From Xanthomonas bonasiae (GTDB lineage: Bacteria; Pseudomonadota; Gammaproteobacteria; Xanthomonadales; Xanthomonadaceae), in the NCBI RefSeq assembly GCF_017163705.1, contig NZ_JAFIWB010000011.1:1-64000 (forward strand): 64,000 bases of DNA, read 5' to 3'. Below the pieces are notes generated by a model. The model was not told the DNA's origin. It searched no databases and saw only the letters and a program-made list of their open reading frames with translations. How positions within the stretch are numbered: the stretch's first letter is position 1; every line of letters begins with the position of its first letter. The translations under genes were made by a program, and so were the position numbers. Positions 57,272 through 64,000 of this stretch are shown in pieces.

Positions 57272-59251
57272 TCAGCGCGTCGGTGTCTGCGACTGCGTCT
57301 GGGTGCGCTGATCCTGGCTCTGCTCCTGCGCCTGCCGCTGGGTTTCCGCTACCAGCTGCTGCTGGCTCTGTTCCAGCGGCACCGTCGCGGCATGTTGCTT
57401 GTCCACGTAGGCGCGGTTCACGTCGTGCGGGTTGTTCGGATTGCGCTCCACCGCGATCAGGCCCTTGCCATCGGTGCTGTGGACCACGTCGTCGATGCGC
57501 GACATGCCGCCGACCTTGGCCTCGAACGCCACCTGCCCGGCCGCGCGCTGCATTTCCTCGCGGCTGTTGAACCCGCCGTTCGGCCCCTGTTTCTGCAGCT
57601 TCTCCAGCGCCTGGGTGAACAGCGGATTGTCGGCACGCTGCGCCTCGGCGGCGGCCGGGTTGAGCTTGGCGTCGGTCTTGCCCTGCGTCTGCAGCTTGCT
57701 CAGCGCATCGAGGGTGATCTTGTCGGCGATGCCGGTCGGCTCGATGCCCTTCTCGCGCTGCAGGTTGGCCACCACTTCCTTGGTCTTGTCGCCGTAGTAA
57801 CCGGTGCCGGTCAGCAACTTGCCGCTGTTGTCCTTGATGCCGAGCTCGATCAGGCTCTGCTGCATCGCCTTCACGTCGGGACCCTGCTCGCCCGGCTTCA
57901 GCGAGGTGCGCGCGTCATGGCCTTGGCTGTGATTCTGCGACTGCGTCTGCTGCCTGTCCTGCAGCAGGTCGCGTGCCTTGGCCAGCGGATCGGACGCGAA
58001 CAGCTTGGCGTTCTTGTGGCTGGCCAGATAGTCGTCCAACGGCATGGTGTTCACGCCCTTGCTGCCGCTGGACTGGCTGACCTGCAATTCGCCGCTCTTG
58101 GGATCGCGCACCACCATCAGAATGTGGTCGATGCCCTTCCAGTGCTCGTGCTTGGTATTGCCGGCATCCACGCCGATGACCATGCCTTCCTTCAGCGCGC
58201 CAGGCTTGAACACGTCCTGGCCCTGCAGCAGCACGCCGGAACTGTCGAAGGCTTTCTTGACGATGCCGCCGGAACCGTTCATGCCTTGCGCCAGCATGTC
58301 CTGACGGCCGAACACGGTATGGCCGGCCTTCTGGTTGATTTCCCGCATCGTGGCGTTCTGCAGCTCGGACACCCAGCCGGAGCAATCGATGTAACCCTGC
58401 TCCAGGTGCTTGCCGTCCACGCCGGGGTGATAAAGCTTGTGGCCCTTGATATTGATCGCGTACTGCACGTCGTCGTACTTGACGCCCATCGCGTGCGCGG
58501 CGGTGAGCTGGATGCCGGCATGCTCGCCCTGCTGCTTGGCGGCGGCGGGCGTGGCCTGCGCGGCAGCCTGCGGCGCCTGCGCGCGCTGCTCGGCGTGCTG
58601 GGCGGGAGTGGCCTGGGCCTGGCCCTCGGCGACCGGCTTGATGCCCTTTTCCGGGATCGCGATGTGGTCGAACTTGGTGTCCCAGTACTTCAGGAACGTC
58701 TTGGCCATGTCCTGGTCGGACATCTTCTTGAACTCGGCCAGCGAAGATCCGGTGTAGGCCTCGAACTGCCTGGCCCCGGCCGCATCCTTTTCGCGCGGTA
58801 CGTTGTTGAGGATGTTCGGACGCGTGTCTTCGCGCGCGAAGCTGCCGGTGGCGACCGCGGCCTGGATCGAGCGGTAGCCGCCGGCGCCCTGCTGGTGCGC
58901 CATGTACATGTCCAGGCCATCGGGCTGCGGCTTGCCGGACAGGTACGGACGGTGGTCCTTGTCGTGCTGCCGGGTCAGCGAATGCTGGTTGTCCTGGTAC
59001 AGACGCGCCGCGGCGTCGGTATTGGCCACTGCATCCAGTTCGCGGCCGCTGATGCCGTAGGCCGCTGCGGTGCCGGGGGTGAACTGGAACAGGCCCTTGG
59101 CGCTGTTCGGGCCGCGGCTGGCCTGCTCGTTGAACTTGCCGCCGGTTTCGATATAGGCGAAACGCATGAAATCGTCGACCGGAATGTGGCGTTCCTTGGC
59201 CTCACGCTCGATGATGTCGAGGTTCTCGGCCTTCGTGTAATCGCGTGCCAT
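57272..59251 (-). CDS. X-T4SS antibacterial effector: transglycosylase + NlpC/P60 + PG-binding + XVIPCD
   Basis: A 659-aa predicted toxin with two catalytic domains. Residues about 12-195 are a lytic-transglycosylase-like fold, with a likely catalytic Glu at E35 (FAYIETGGKF) and AKGLFQFTPGTAAAYG. Residues about 250-420 look like an NlpC/P60 peptidase, with C290 (YIDCSGWVSE) and H376 (GIDHILMVVRD). A PG_binding_1 domain lies at about 450-520. The XVIPCD tail is residues 537-659. No signal peptide. AAGGAG precedes the ATG. Two cutting activities against glycan strands and stem peptides in one effector is unusual. The upstream gene is the candidate immunity partner. Confidence 0.88.
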   Translation of the reverse strand: MARDYTKAENLDIIEREAKERHIPVDDFMRFAYIETGGKFNEQASRGPNSAKGLFQFTPGTAAAYGISGRELDAVANTDAAARLYQDNQHSLTRQHDKDHRPYLSGKPQPDGLDMYMAHQQGAGGYRSIQAAVATGSFAREDTRPNILNNVPREKDAAGARQFEAYTGSSLAEFKKMSDQDMAKTFLKYWDTKFDHIAIPEKGIKPVAEGQAQATPAQHAEQRAQAPQAAAQATPAAAKQQGEHAGIQLTAAHAMGVKYDDVQYAINIKGHKLYHPGVDGKHLEQGYIDCSGWVSELQNATMREINQKAGHTVFGRQDMLAQGMNGSGGIVKKAFDSSGVLLQGQDVFKPGALKEGMVIGVDAGNTKHEHWKGIDHILMVVRDPKSGELQVSQSSGSKGVNTMPLDDYLASHKNAKLFASDPLAKARDLLQDRQQTQSQNHSQGHDARTSLKPGEQGPDVKAMQQSLIELGIKDNSGKLLTGTGYYGDKTKEVVANLQREKGIEPTGIADKITLDALSKLQTQGKTDAKLNPAAAEAQRADNPLFTQALEKLQKQGPNGGFNSREEMQRAAGQVAFEAKVGGMSRIDDVVHSTDGKGLIAVERNPNNPHDVNRAYVDKQHAATVPLEQSQQQLVAETQRQAQEQSQDQRTQTQSQTPTR

Positions 59252-59386
59252 CTCGTGTTACTCCTTGAGGTTGATATACGGCGGCGTGCGCCGACAAGGT
59301 CAACCGAGCTCGTCCGTGAGCTTGTTAGTGCGCGGTCAACAAAACAATTCGGGTACTGCGGGGAATGCGTTCTTGCTGCTGCCGGT

Positions 59387-59408
59387 GCGCCGATCGGCGG
59401 ATCGGCGC
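59387..59408 (-). terminator. Hairpin between immunity and effector genes
   Basis: GCGCCGATC and GATCGGCGC pair perfectly around a 4-nt loop, about 10 bp past the stop of the immunity-like gene and 136 bp before the effector start. No T-run; it may attenuate read-through. Confidence 0.4.
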
Positions 59409-59418
59409 GCCGGCGGAT

Positions 59419-60204
59419 TCATGGGCCATCTTTCGGCAGGTACTGTCCGCTCGCCTGGTCGTACGCGTAGACCACTGCGTCGGATGCATCGAGCATGCGC
59501 GCCCTGCCGGGACCTGCGATCGCGGTGCCGCTCAGCGCCACGCGCAGAGCAGGCATGGGTTCGCCCGGTACCGTCTCGAAGCTCAGCGTGCCGACGCTGG
59601 AGACATGCGGGACGACGCCTTCTTCGTCGCTGCTGGCTTCGTTGTCCTCGCCGGCGGCGACCGTTCCCAGATATACCCAGCCCCGGTAGTCGCCCAGGTC
59701 GTTCTTGTCCGGATCGAACGTGAACAACGCGAAGCTGGCGCTGGTGACGCCATTGCCGAAGCTCGACGTCGGCACCGCCAGCAGCAAGTGGCCATTGTCC
59801 AGGACGTGCTGCTGCGGCTTGCGCGTCTCGTCGAGCGCATCGGCGCGCTCGTAGCCGCCGAAGCTGCCGACGTACTGCTGCGCATGCCACAGCATCCACG
59901 GCCGCTCGCTGCCGGGCGCGGCCAGCAGGAACGTGGCCTGGCTGATCGACACGCCTTCGCCCGGATCCGGAAAGGTCTCGGTGTCGTCGTTGCCGTACTT
60001 GTTCGGCGTGGCATAGGCGAAGCCGGTGTAGTAGTGCTTGCCGCCCAGATCAAAGTGCTGACCGTGCCAGAAGCTGGCCACGGCGCCGTTGTCGATTTCG
60101 TACGAGAGGGCGCCATCGCCGTCGATCCCGTAGATCAGATACAGCACGCTGCCCGGATAGGGCGGCGCTTCGGTCGCGACGGCGAGCTTGTTGTCATTGG
60201 ACAT
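59419..60204 (-). CDS. Immunity-like protein without signal peptide, paralogue of the lipoprotein at 60608
   Basis: A 261-aa protein matching the 60608-61525 lipoprotein along its whole mature length. Shared motifs: IYGIDGDGALSYEIDN, FDLGGKHYYTGFA, GVSISQATF, HAQQYVG and GDYRGWVYLGTVA. It lacks the signal peptide, lipobox and linker, starting directly at MSNDNKLA; I find no in-frame hydrophobic leader upstream. It could be a cytoplasmic orphan copy, or one whose leader was lost. It lies 167 bp upstream of the transglycosylase/NlpC effector on the same strand. Confidence 0.75.
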   Translation of the reverse strand: MSNDNKLAVATEAPPYPGSVLYLIYGIDGDGALSYEIDNGAVASFWHGQHFDLGGKHYYTGFAYATPNKYGNDDTETFPDPGEGVSISQATFLLAAPGSERPWMLWHAQQYVGSFGGYERADALDETRKPQQHVLDNGHLLLAVPTSSFGNGVTSASFALFTFDPDKNDLGDYRGWVYLGTVAAGEDNEASSDEEGVVPHVSSVGTLSFETVPGEPMPALRVALSGTAIAGPGRARMLDASDAVVYAYDQASGQYLPKDGP

Positions 60205-60607
60205 GTGCAGAACATCCTGTATTCGTTGAAGAAGCCGAAAAACACTCCTGAAAATCCCGACACGCCACGCCGCCGTATCCGGATGCCGCCCTCTTGCGCA
60301 TCGCAGACACAGCGCGACCTACGCGGACGAAGAACTCCTCGCAGGCGCGGCTTCGGACAGAGAACGGTGGATTGCAATCCGGCCCCAAAGCAGGGGCGGT
60401 GATGGCGTTCGCGCATGGCGAACCGCAAGCCGGCGATCCACTCCGGCATTTCGGGCGAGTGCAGCATCCATTGCCGCTCGCGAATGACTCGCCTGATCAT
60501 CAGGCCCCGTGCCGGCATCTTACCCAGTTCCATTGCCGGCTACCAGCGGGCAGCGCCCCTCCGCGCCGGCCTCCGACCGGCCGCGGCGCGGGCCGGTCGG
60601 CGGGTGT
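60205..60607. other. Gap between the two immunity paralogues
   Basis: About 400 bp with relatively lower GC (AACACTCCTGAAAATCCCGAC). I see no gene with a start, ribosome site or recognisable product. It may contain the promoter of the signal-less copy. Confidence 0.5.
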
Positions 60608-61525
60608 TCAGCGATCCAGCGGCGGCGTGTACTTGCCCTTGGCCTGATCGTAGGTATAGGTCGCCACGTCGGCGGGGCCGAGCGTGCGGACCTTGCCGGG
60701 GCCGGCGATGGCGGTGCCGCTCATGGCCACGCGCAGGCCCGGCAGCGGGCCGGTGCCGGGTTCGAAGCTCAGCGTGCCGGTGCTGGACGCGCACTTCATC
60801 GTGCCCTGATCGTCGCAGGCCGCGCCGTTGTCTTCGCCGGTGGCCACGGTGCCCAGGTAGACCCAGCCCTTGTAGTCGCCCAGGTCGTTCTTGTTGGGGT
60901 CGAAGGTGAACACGGCGAACCCCGAGCTGGTGATGCCGTCGGCGAAGTGCGTGGTCGGCAGCGCCAGCAGCAGGTGGCCGTCCTTGGTCTCGGTGCTCTG
61001 CGGCTTGCGCTTCTGGTCCAGCGTATCGGCCTTCTCGTTGCTGCCGAAATCGCCGGCCCATTGCTGGGCATGGAACAGCGTCCAGGTCGGCTTGCCGTCG
61101 GTGCTGTCGAGCACATAGGTGGCCTGGCTGATGCTCACGCCGACGGCGGGATCCGGGGTGTTCTCTTCCTCCGACTTGCCGTACTTCTCCGGACCCGCAT
61201 TGGCGAAGCCGGTGTAGTAGTGCTTGCCGCCGAGGTCGAAACGATAGCCATACCAGAAGCTGGCCAGGGCGTTGTTGTCGATCGTGTAGGACGCCGAGCC
61301 GTCGCCCTTCATGCCATAGATATCGGCGAGCACCTGCCCGGGCGCCGGCACCTCGACGCCGACCGGCTCGGGTTGCGCGGCCGCGGACGCGGGTGCAGGC
61401 GCGGCGGCAGCGGTCGCCGCGGGTTGCGCCTGCGTGCCCGCCGGCGCGGGGTCGGCGTGCTTGTCCGTGCAACCGCCGATCAACAGGAGCGTTGCCGCCC
61501 ACAGGGCTGTCTTTGCGAGCCTCAT
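60608..61525 (-). CDS. Immunity-like lipoprotein
   Basis: A 305-aa lipoprotein with lipobox LIGGC (Cys at 19), an Ala/Pro/Gln linker, then the same beta-rich domain as the paralogue at 59419. It has a Cys pair (ACDDQGTMKC) absent from the paralogue and conserved GDYKGWVYLGTVATGED. Periplasmic anchoring fits an X-Tfi protecting against the adjacent periplasm-acting effectors. The fold is not recognised. RBS AAGGA precedes the ATG at 61525. Confidence 0.78.
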   Translation of the reverse strand: MRLAKTALWAATLLLIGGCTDKHADPAPAGTQAQPAATAAAAPAPASAAAQPEPVGVEVPAPGQVLADIYGMKGDGSASYTIDNNALASFWYGYRFDLGGKHYYTGFANAGPEKYGKSEEENTPDPAVGVSISQATYVLDSTDGKPTWTLFHAQQWAGDFGSNEKADTLDQKRKPQSTETKDGHLLLALPTTHFADGITSSGFAVFTFDPNKNDLGDYKGWVYLGTVATGEDNGAACDDQGTMKCASSTGTLSFEPGTGPLPGLRVAMSGTAIAGPGKVRTLGPADVATYTYDQAKGKYTPPLDR

Positions 61526-61656
61526 CACTGCGTCCTTTGGAGTTCTTGGCGCGCTCATGCTACCAAGAACGCGTTGGCTCCAATGGATGCCGCGCCAGGT
61601 CGGCGCGGCGCCACAGGCGTGGTCGCCTGCATGCAGTGCCGGACGACCCGGCAACG

Positions 61657-62466
61657 CTACGGCACGTCCTGTTCCTGCGCCGGGGTCGGCTGCGGCTGCG
61701 GTCGCGCCTGCGCCGGCTGGGTCAGTGCATAGAGAATGCGCAGGTCCTCGGCATCGAACGCGGTGGCGTCGTTGCCGCGGTAATGGTGGTGGAAGGCGCG
61801 CAGCGTGGCCGCGCGGTCGTCGATCGGATAGCCGATCAGCGCCAGCGCCTGCCACGGGTCGAAGCCGGGCGGCGCCGGCGGCGTGTCCGCGGCGGGCCAG
61901 CGGCCGAAACCGGCGTCGGCGAGGCGCTTCCACGGAAACAGCGGACCCGGATCGACCTTGCGCGTGGGTGCGAAGTCCTCGTGCCCGACCACCTGCGTGC
62001 GCGGGATGCGCAGCCGCGTGCACAGGTCCTCCAGCAACAGCAGCAGGCTGTCGATCTGCGCGGCGGCGAACGGGGTCTTGCCGTCGTTGTCCAGCTCGAT
62101 GCCGATCGAGGCGGAATTGATGTCGGTGATCGTGCCCCAGCGCCCGGCGCCGCCATGCCAGGCGCGGCGCTCGTCGCTGACCAGCTGGTAGCGCTTGCCG
62201 TCGCGACCGATCAGGTAATGCGCGCTGACCTTGCCCTTGCTGTTGTGCGAACGCAGCGTGTCCAGGCTGCGCTGCACCGAGTCCTGGTCGGTGTAATGGA
62301 TCACGATCAGGATCGGCCGGCGCAGATCCTGGTTCGGCGACGGCACCCACTCGGCCAGCGGATTGCGCTGCGGCGCGTGCGCGCAGGCGCCGAGCAGGGC
62401 GACCAGCGCCAGCGGTGCCAGCCAGCGGATGCGGGGCGATGCGGGAGGGGGAAAGCGTCGGGTCAT
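61657..62466 (-). CDS. AmiD-like N-acetylmuramoyl-L-alanine amidase lipoprotein
   Basis: Zinc amidase (Amidase_2) that would cleave the bond between MurNAc and L-Ala. It has 269 aa. A signal with lipobox ALLGAC points to the outer membrane, like E. coli AmiD. Zinc ligands and catalytic motifs: VIHYTD, HYLIGRDGKRYQL and VGHEDFAPTRKVDPGPLFPW. The C-terminus has a small helical domain (PWQALALIGYPIDD). It recycles or remodels peptidoglycan. The start at 62466 is chosen for the lipoprotein leader. Confidence 0.92.
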   Translation of the reverse strand: MTRRFPPPASPRIRWLAPLALVALLGACAHAPQRNPLAEWVPSPNQDLRRPILIVIHYTDQDSVQRSLDTLRSHNSKGKVSAHYLIGRDGKRYQLVSDERRAWHGGAGRWGTITDINSASIGIELDNDGKTPFAAAQIDSLLLLLEDLCTRLRIPRTQVVGHEDFAPTRKVDPGPLFPWKRLADAGFGRWPAADTPPAPPGFDPWQALALIGYPIDDRAATLRAFHHHYRGNDATAFDAEDLRILYALTQPAQARPQPQPTPAQEQDVP

Positions 62467-62521
62467 GGAGAAGATTCCGGGGCATCTGACAGTGAGCGGC
62501 AAGCGCAAGCAACAGCAGTAT

Positions 62522-64000
62522 CTAGAATCCTGGTGAACGAGCGTGTTGTTGTGGGAGCGGCTTCAGTCCCGGCAGGCTTTGCCGCCAAAGCGTCGGGACT
62601 GAAATCCCTCCCACACGATCGGGACAGGATCCCACCCGCACGAACTCCAGGTCGGCATAGTCGTAGCTGAAATCCGCGTTCGGATCGACATGCGCCAGTT
62701 GCATCCGTTGCACGCCGTCGGCACCGACAGCGAAGTCCAGCCACGGCTCGGCATCGACGCTGGCATCGTCCCAGTCCACCAGCCAGCGCGCGCCGGCCTG
62801 CAGGACCCGGCCGCGCAGCAGCGGCGACTTGCGCGCCTGGAAGCGCAGCAGTCCCTGCTGCGGGCAGAGCAGGACCTCGCCGAACCACGGATCGCGCCAC
62901 ACGCCTTGCCGATCGCGCGAGGCGGCGCTGGCGACCGGTGTGCGCGCAGACGTATCCACTGCGGCAGGCGCCGCCTTGTCGGCCTGCGCACGCGCGCGTT
63001 CGAGCAACGTGGCGTAGTGCACGACATCCAGCGCACGCTCGCCGGGACGGGTGAACTGCTTGAGCAGCGCCTCGCCCAACACGGTCCGCATCTCGCCGCC
63101 CTCGCCGTTGCTGAGGATGACGAAACCGCTGCGCCGATCCGGCAGCAGCACCAGCGCCGAATACATGCCCATCAGGGTGCCGGTGTGCGCGACCTGCCAC
63201 TGCCCGTCCACGTCGGACAGGCGCCAGCCGTAGCCATAGCCGTACAGGCGCGTGCCGTCCCAGTCGCGCATCTGCGCGGAGATCGGCATCGGCGTGTGCA
63301 GCGTCCACAACGCCTGGCGCTGCGCCGGCGACAGCCAGGGCACAGCGCCGGTGTCGGGCGACAGCCAGGCGCGCATCCAGGCCAGCATGTCGTCGAGACT
63401 GCAGCGCACGCCGCCAGCCGCCATCGACGGCGTATCCGCGATCCGCGCCGGGTCCGCGCGCACCACGACGTTGGCCTCGCCCTGGCGCATATGCGGCTGG
63501 GCGACGTTGCCGACCGCGTCGCGCTCCCAGGCGCCGACCTGGCAGCGGCGCATGCCCAGCGGCGCGAACACCTGCTCGCGCAGCAGTTGCTCGTAGGGCT
63601 TGCCGCCGACGCGCGCGGCCACTTCGCCCGCGACCACGTACAGCAGGTTGTCGTAGGCGTAGTGCGCGCGGAAGCTGTGGGTCGGCTTCAGGTAGGCCAG
63701 CCCGGCGATGATGTCGGCGCGGCCGAACGCATTGGGTTCCGGCCACAGCATCAGATCGCCGGCGCCCAGGCCCAGGCCGCTGTTGTGGATCAGCAGGTCG
63801 CGCACCTGGATGTTGCGCGTGACCCACGGATCGTACATGCGGAATTCCGGCACATACCGGGTCACCGGATCGTCCCAGCGCAGCTTGCCGGCATCGACCA
63901 GCCGCGCCAGCAATGCGGTGGTCATCGCCTTGCTGTTGGAGGCGATCTTGAACAGCGTCGCGCCATCGACGCGCTCGCCGCTGCCGGCACGCAGCTCGCC
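62522..64000 (-). CDS. Class-C beta-lactamase-like serine hydrolase, partial
   Basis: The gene runs off the right edge; only its C-terminal part is here. The SxxK motif is SNSK in FKIASNSKAMTT near 63930-63970, and the YxN motif is YDN (HYAYDNLLYVV). A conserved HTGTLMG segment follows near 63180. A beta-rich C-terminal domain ends the protein. It belongs to the penicillin-binding-protein/beta-lactamase fold, probably a peptidase or esterase. The last about 30 residues (GGISVPTLWRQSLPGLKPLP onward) are the translation of a REP element (62549-62615). Confidence 0.88.
   Translation of the reverse strand, partial: GELRAGSGERVDGATLFKIASNSKAMTTALLARLVDAGKLRWDDPVTRYVPEFRMYDPWVTRNIQVRDLLIHNSGLGLGAGDLMLWPEPNAFGRADIIAGLAYLKPTHSFRAHYAYDNLLYVVAGEVAARVGGKPYEQLLREQVFAPLGMRRCQVGAWERDAVGNVAQPHMRQGEANVVVRADPARIADTPSMAAGGVRCSLDDMLAWMRAWLSPDTGAVPWLSPAQRQALWTLHTPMPISAQMRDWDGTRLYGYGYGWRLSDVDGQWQVAHTGTLMGMYSALVLLPDRRSGFVILSNGEGGEMRTVLGEALLKQFTRPGERALDVVHYATLLERARAQADKAAPAAVDTSARTPVASAASRDRQGVWRDPWFGEVLLCPQQGLLRFQARKSPLLRGRVLQAGARWLVDWDDASVDAEPWLDFAVGADGVQRMQLAHVDPNADFSYDYADLEFVRVGSCPDRVGGISVPTLWRQSLPGLKPLPQQHARSPGF
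62549..62615. repeat. REP-type element inside the 3' end of a gene
   Basis: TGTGGGAGCGGCTTCAGTCCCG and its near-complement CGGGACTGAAATCCCTCCCACA are separated by 23 nt. Same core as 4931-4998. It lies inside the reading frame of the serine hydrolase, supplying its last residues. Confidence 0.8.

Noticed and set aside
57257..59470. Long plus-strand frame opposite the effector gene
   Set aside because: Leu/Val/His/Gly-rich antisense of a proven coding strand.

Overview
The window is a stretch of a high-GC (roughly 68-70 % by eye) gammaproteobacterial chromosome. It is best explained as Xanthomonadaceae, most likely Xanthomonas or a close relative. The strongest pointers are two peptidoglycan-hydrolase effectors that end in the XVIPCD tail typical of Xanthomonas-type (X-) T4SS antibacterial effectors, a Rho with a long Asn/Gln/Arg/Gly-rich N-terminus, a monomeric NADP isocitrate dehydrogenase beside aceK, and dispersed intergenic repeats of xanthomonad type (GGGATTS heptads, and palindromes of the type GTAGGAGCGGCTTCAGCCGC). 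I see no phage, IS element, CRISPR array, tRNA or rRNA. About 53 protein genes are supported. One is frameshifted and one runs off the right edge.

Layout. 1-9.5 kb: topA, tsaC, two secreted DUF4124-like paralogues (one with an in-frame (GGCAGT)8 tract), an SDR oxidoreductase, a small lipoprotein, sppA and a MATE exporter. 9.6-15.5 kb: a sigma-region-4-like/membrane/DUF3106 protein divergent from priA, with an AT-rich intergenic region holding two perfect, inverted DnaA boxes, then a VanW-glycosyltransferase-like fusion. 15.7-24.0 kb: NDH-2, a TRIC-type membrane protein, then the leftward block rhlB | ftsE-ftsX-double receiver-ung | rpoH. 24.2-26.7 kb: trxA and rho, with rhlB divergent as in E. 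coli. 26.8-32.8 kb: a frameshifted COG4705 membrane protein, a secreted TonB-C protein, aceK and icd.

32.8-45.4 kb: a 500-bp GCATGC-rich gap, a lipoprotein, a small LysM protein, queF, an M20 amidohydrolase and an RND efflux operon (adaptor, an unfamiliar 147-aa protein, two permeases). 45.5-54.6 kb: hglS, small secreted and EF-hand proteins, a HAD phosphatase, a CPXCG protein, a VanX-like dipeptidase, and an MFS exporter divergent from its probable LysR regulator. 54.9-61.5 kb: an X-T4SS effector/immunity island (two effectors and three candidate immunity proteins, all leftward). 61.7-64.0 kb: an AmiD-like amidase lipoprotein and a partial class-C beta-lactamase-like serine hydrolase.

Themes. 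The 55-61.5 kb block is an interbacterial killing and self-protection set: immunity genes lie upstream of the effectors, and the effectors share nearly identical secretion tails. Cell-envelope turnover is a second theme (ftsEX, amidase, dipeptidase, serine hydrolase). The most unusual items are the double-receiver protein with a dead first domain inside the ftsEX-rpoH neighbourhood, the 147-aa protein with a His/Cys pair inside the RND operon, the sigma-like/DUF3106 fusion, the VanW fusion, and the inverted DnaA boxes upstream of priA.
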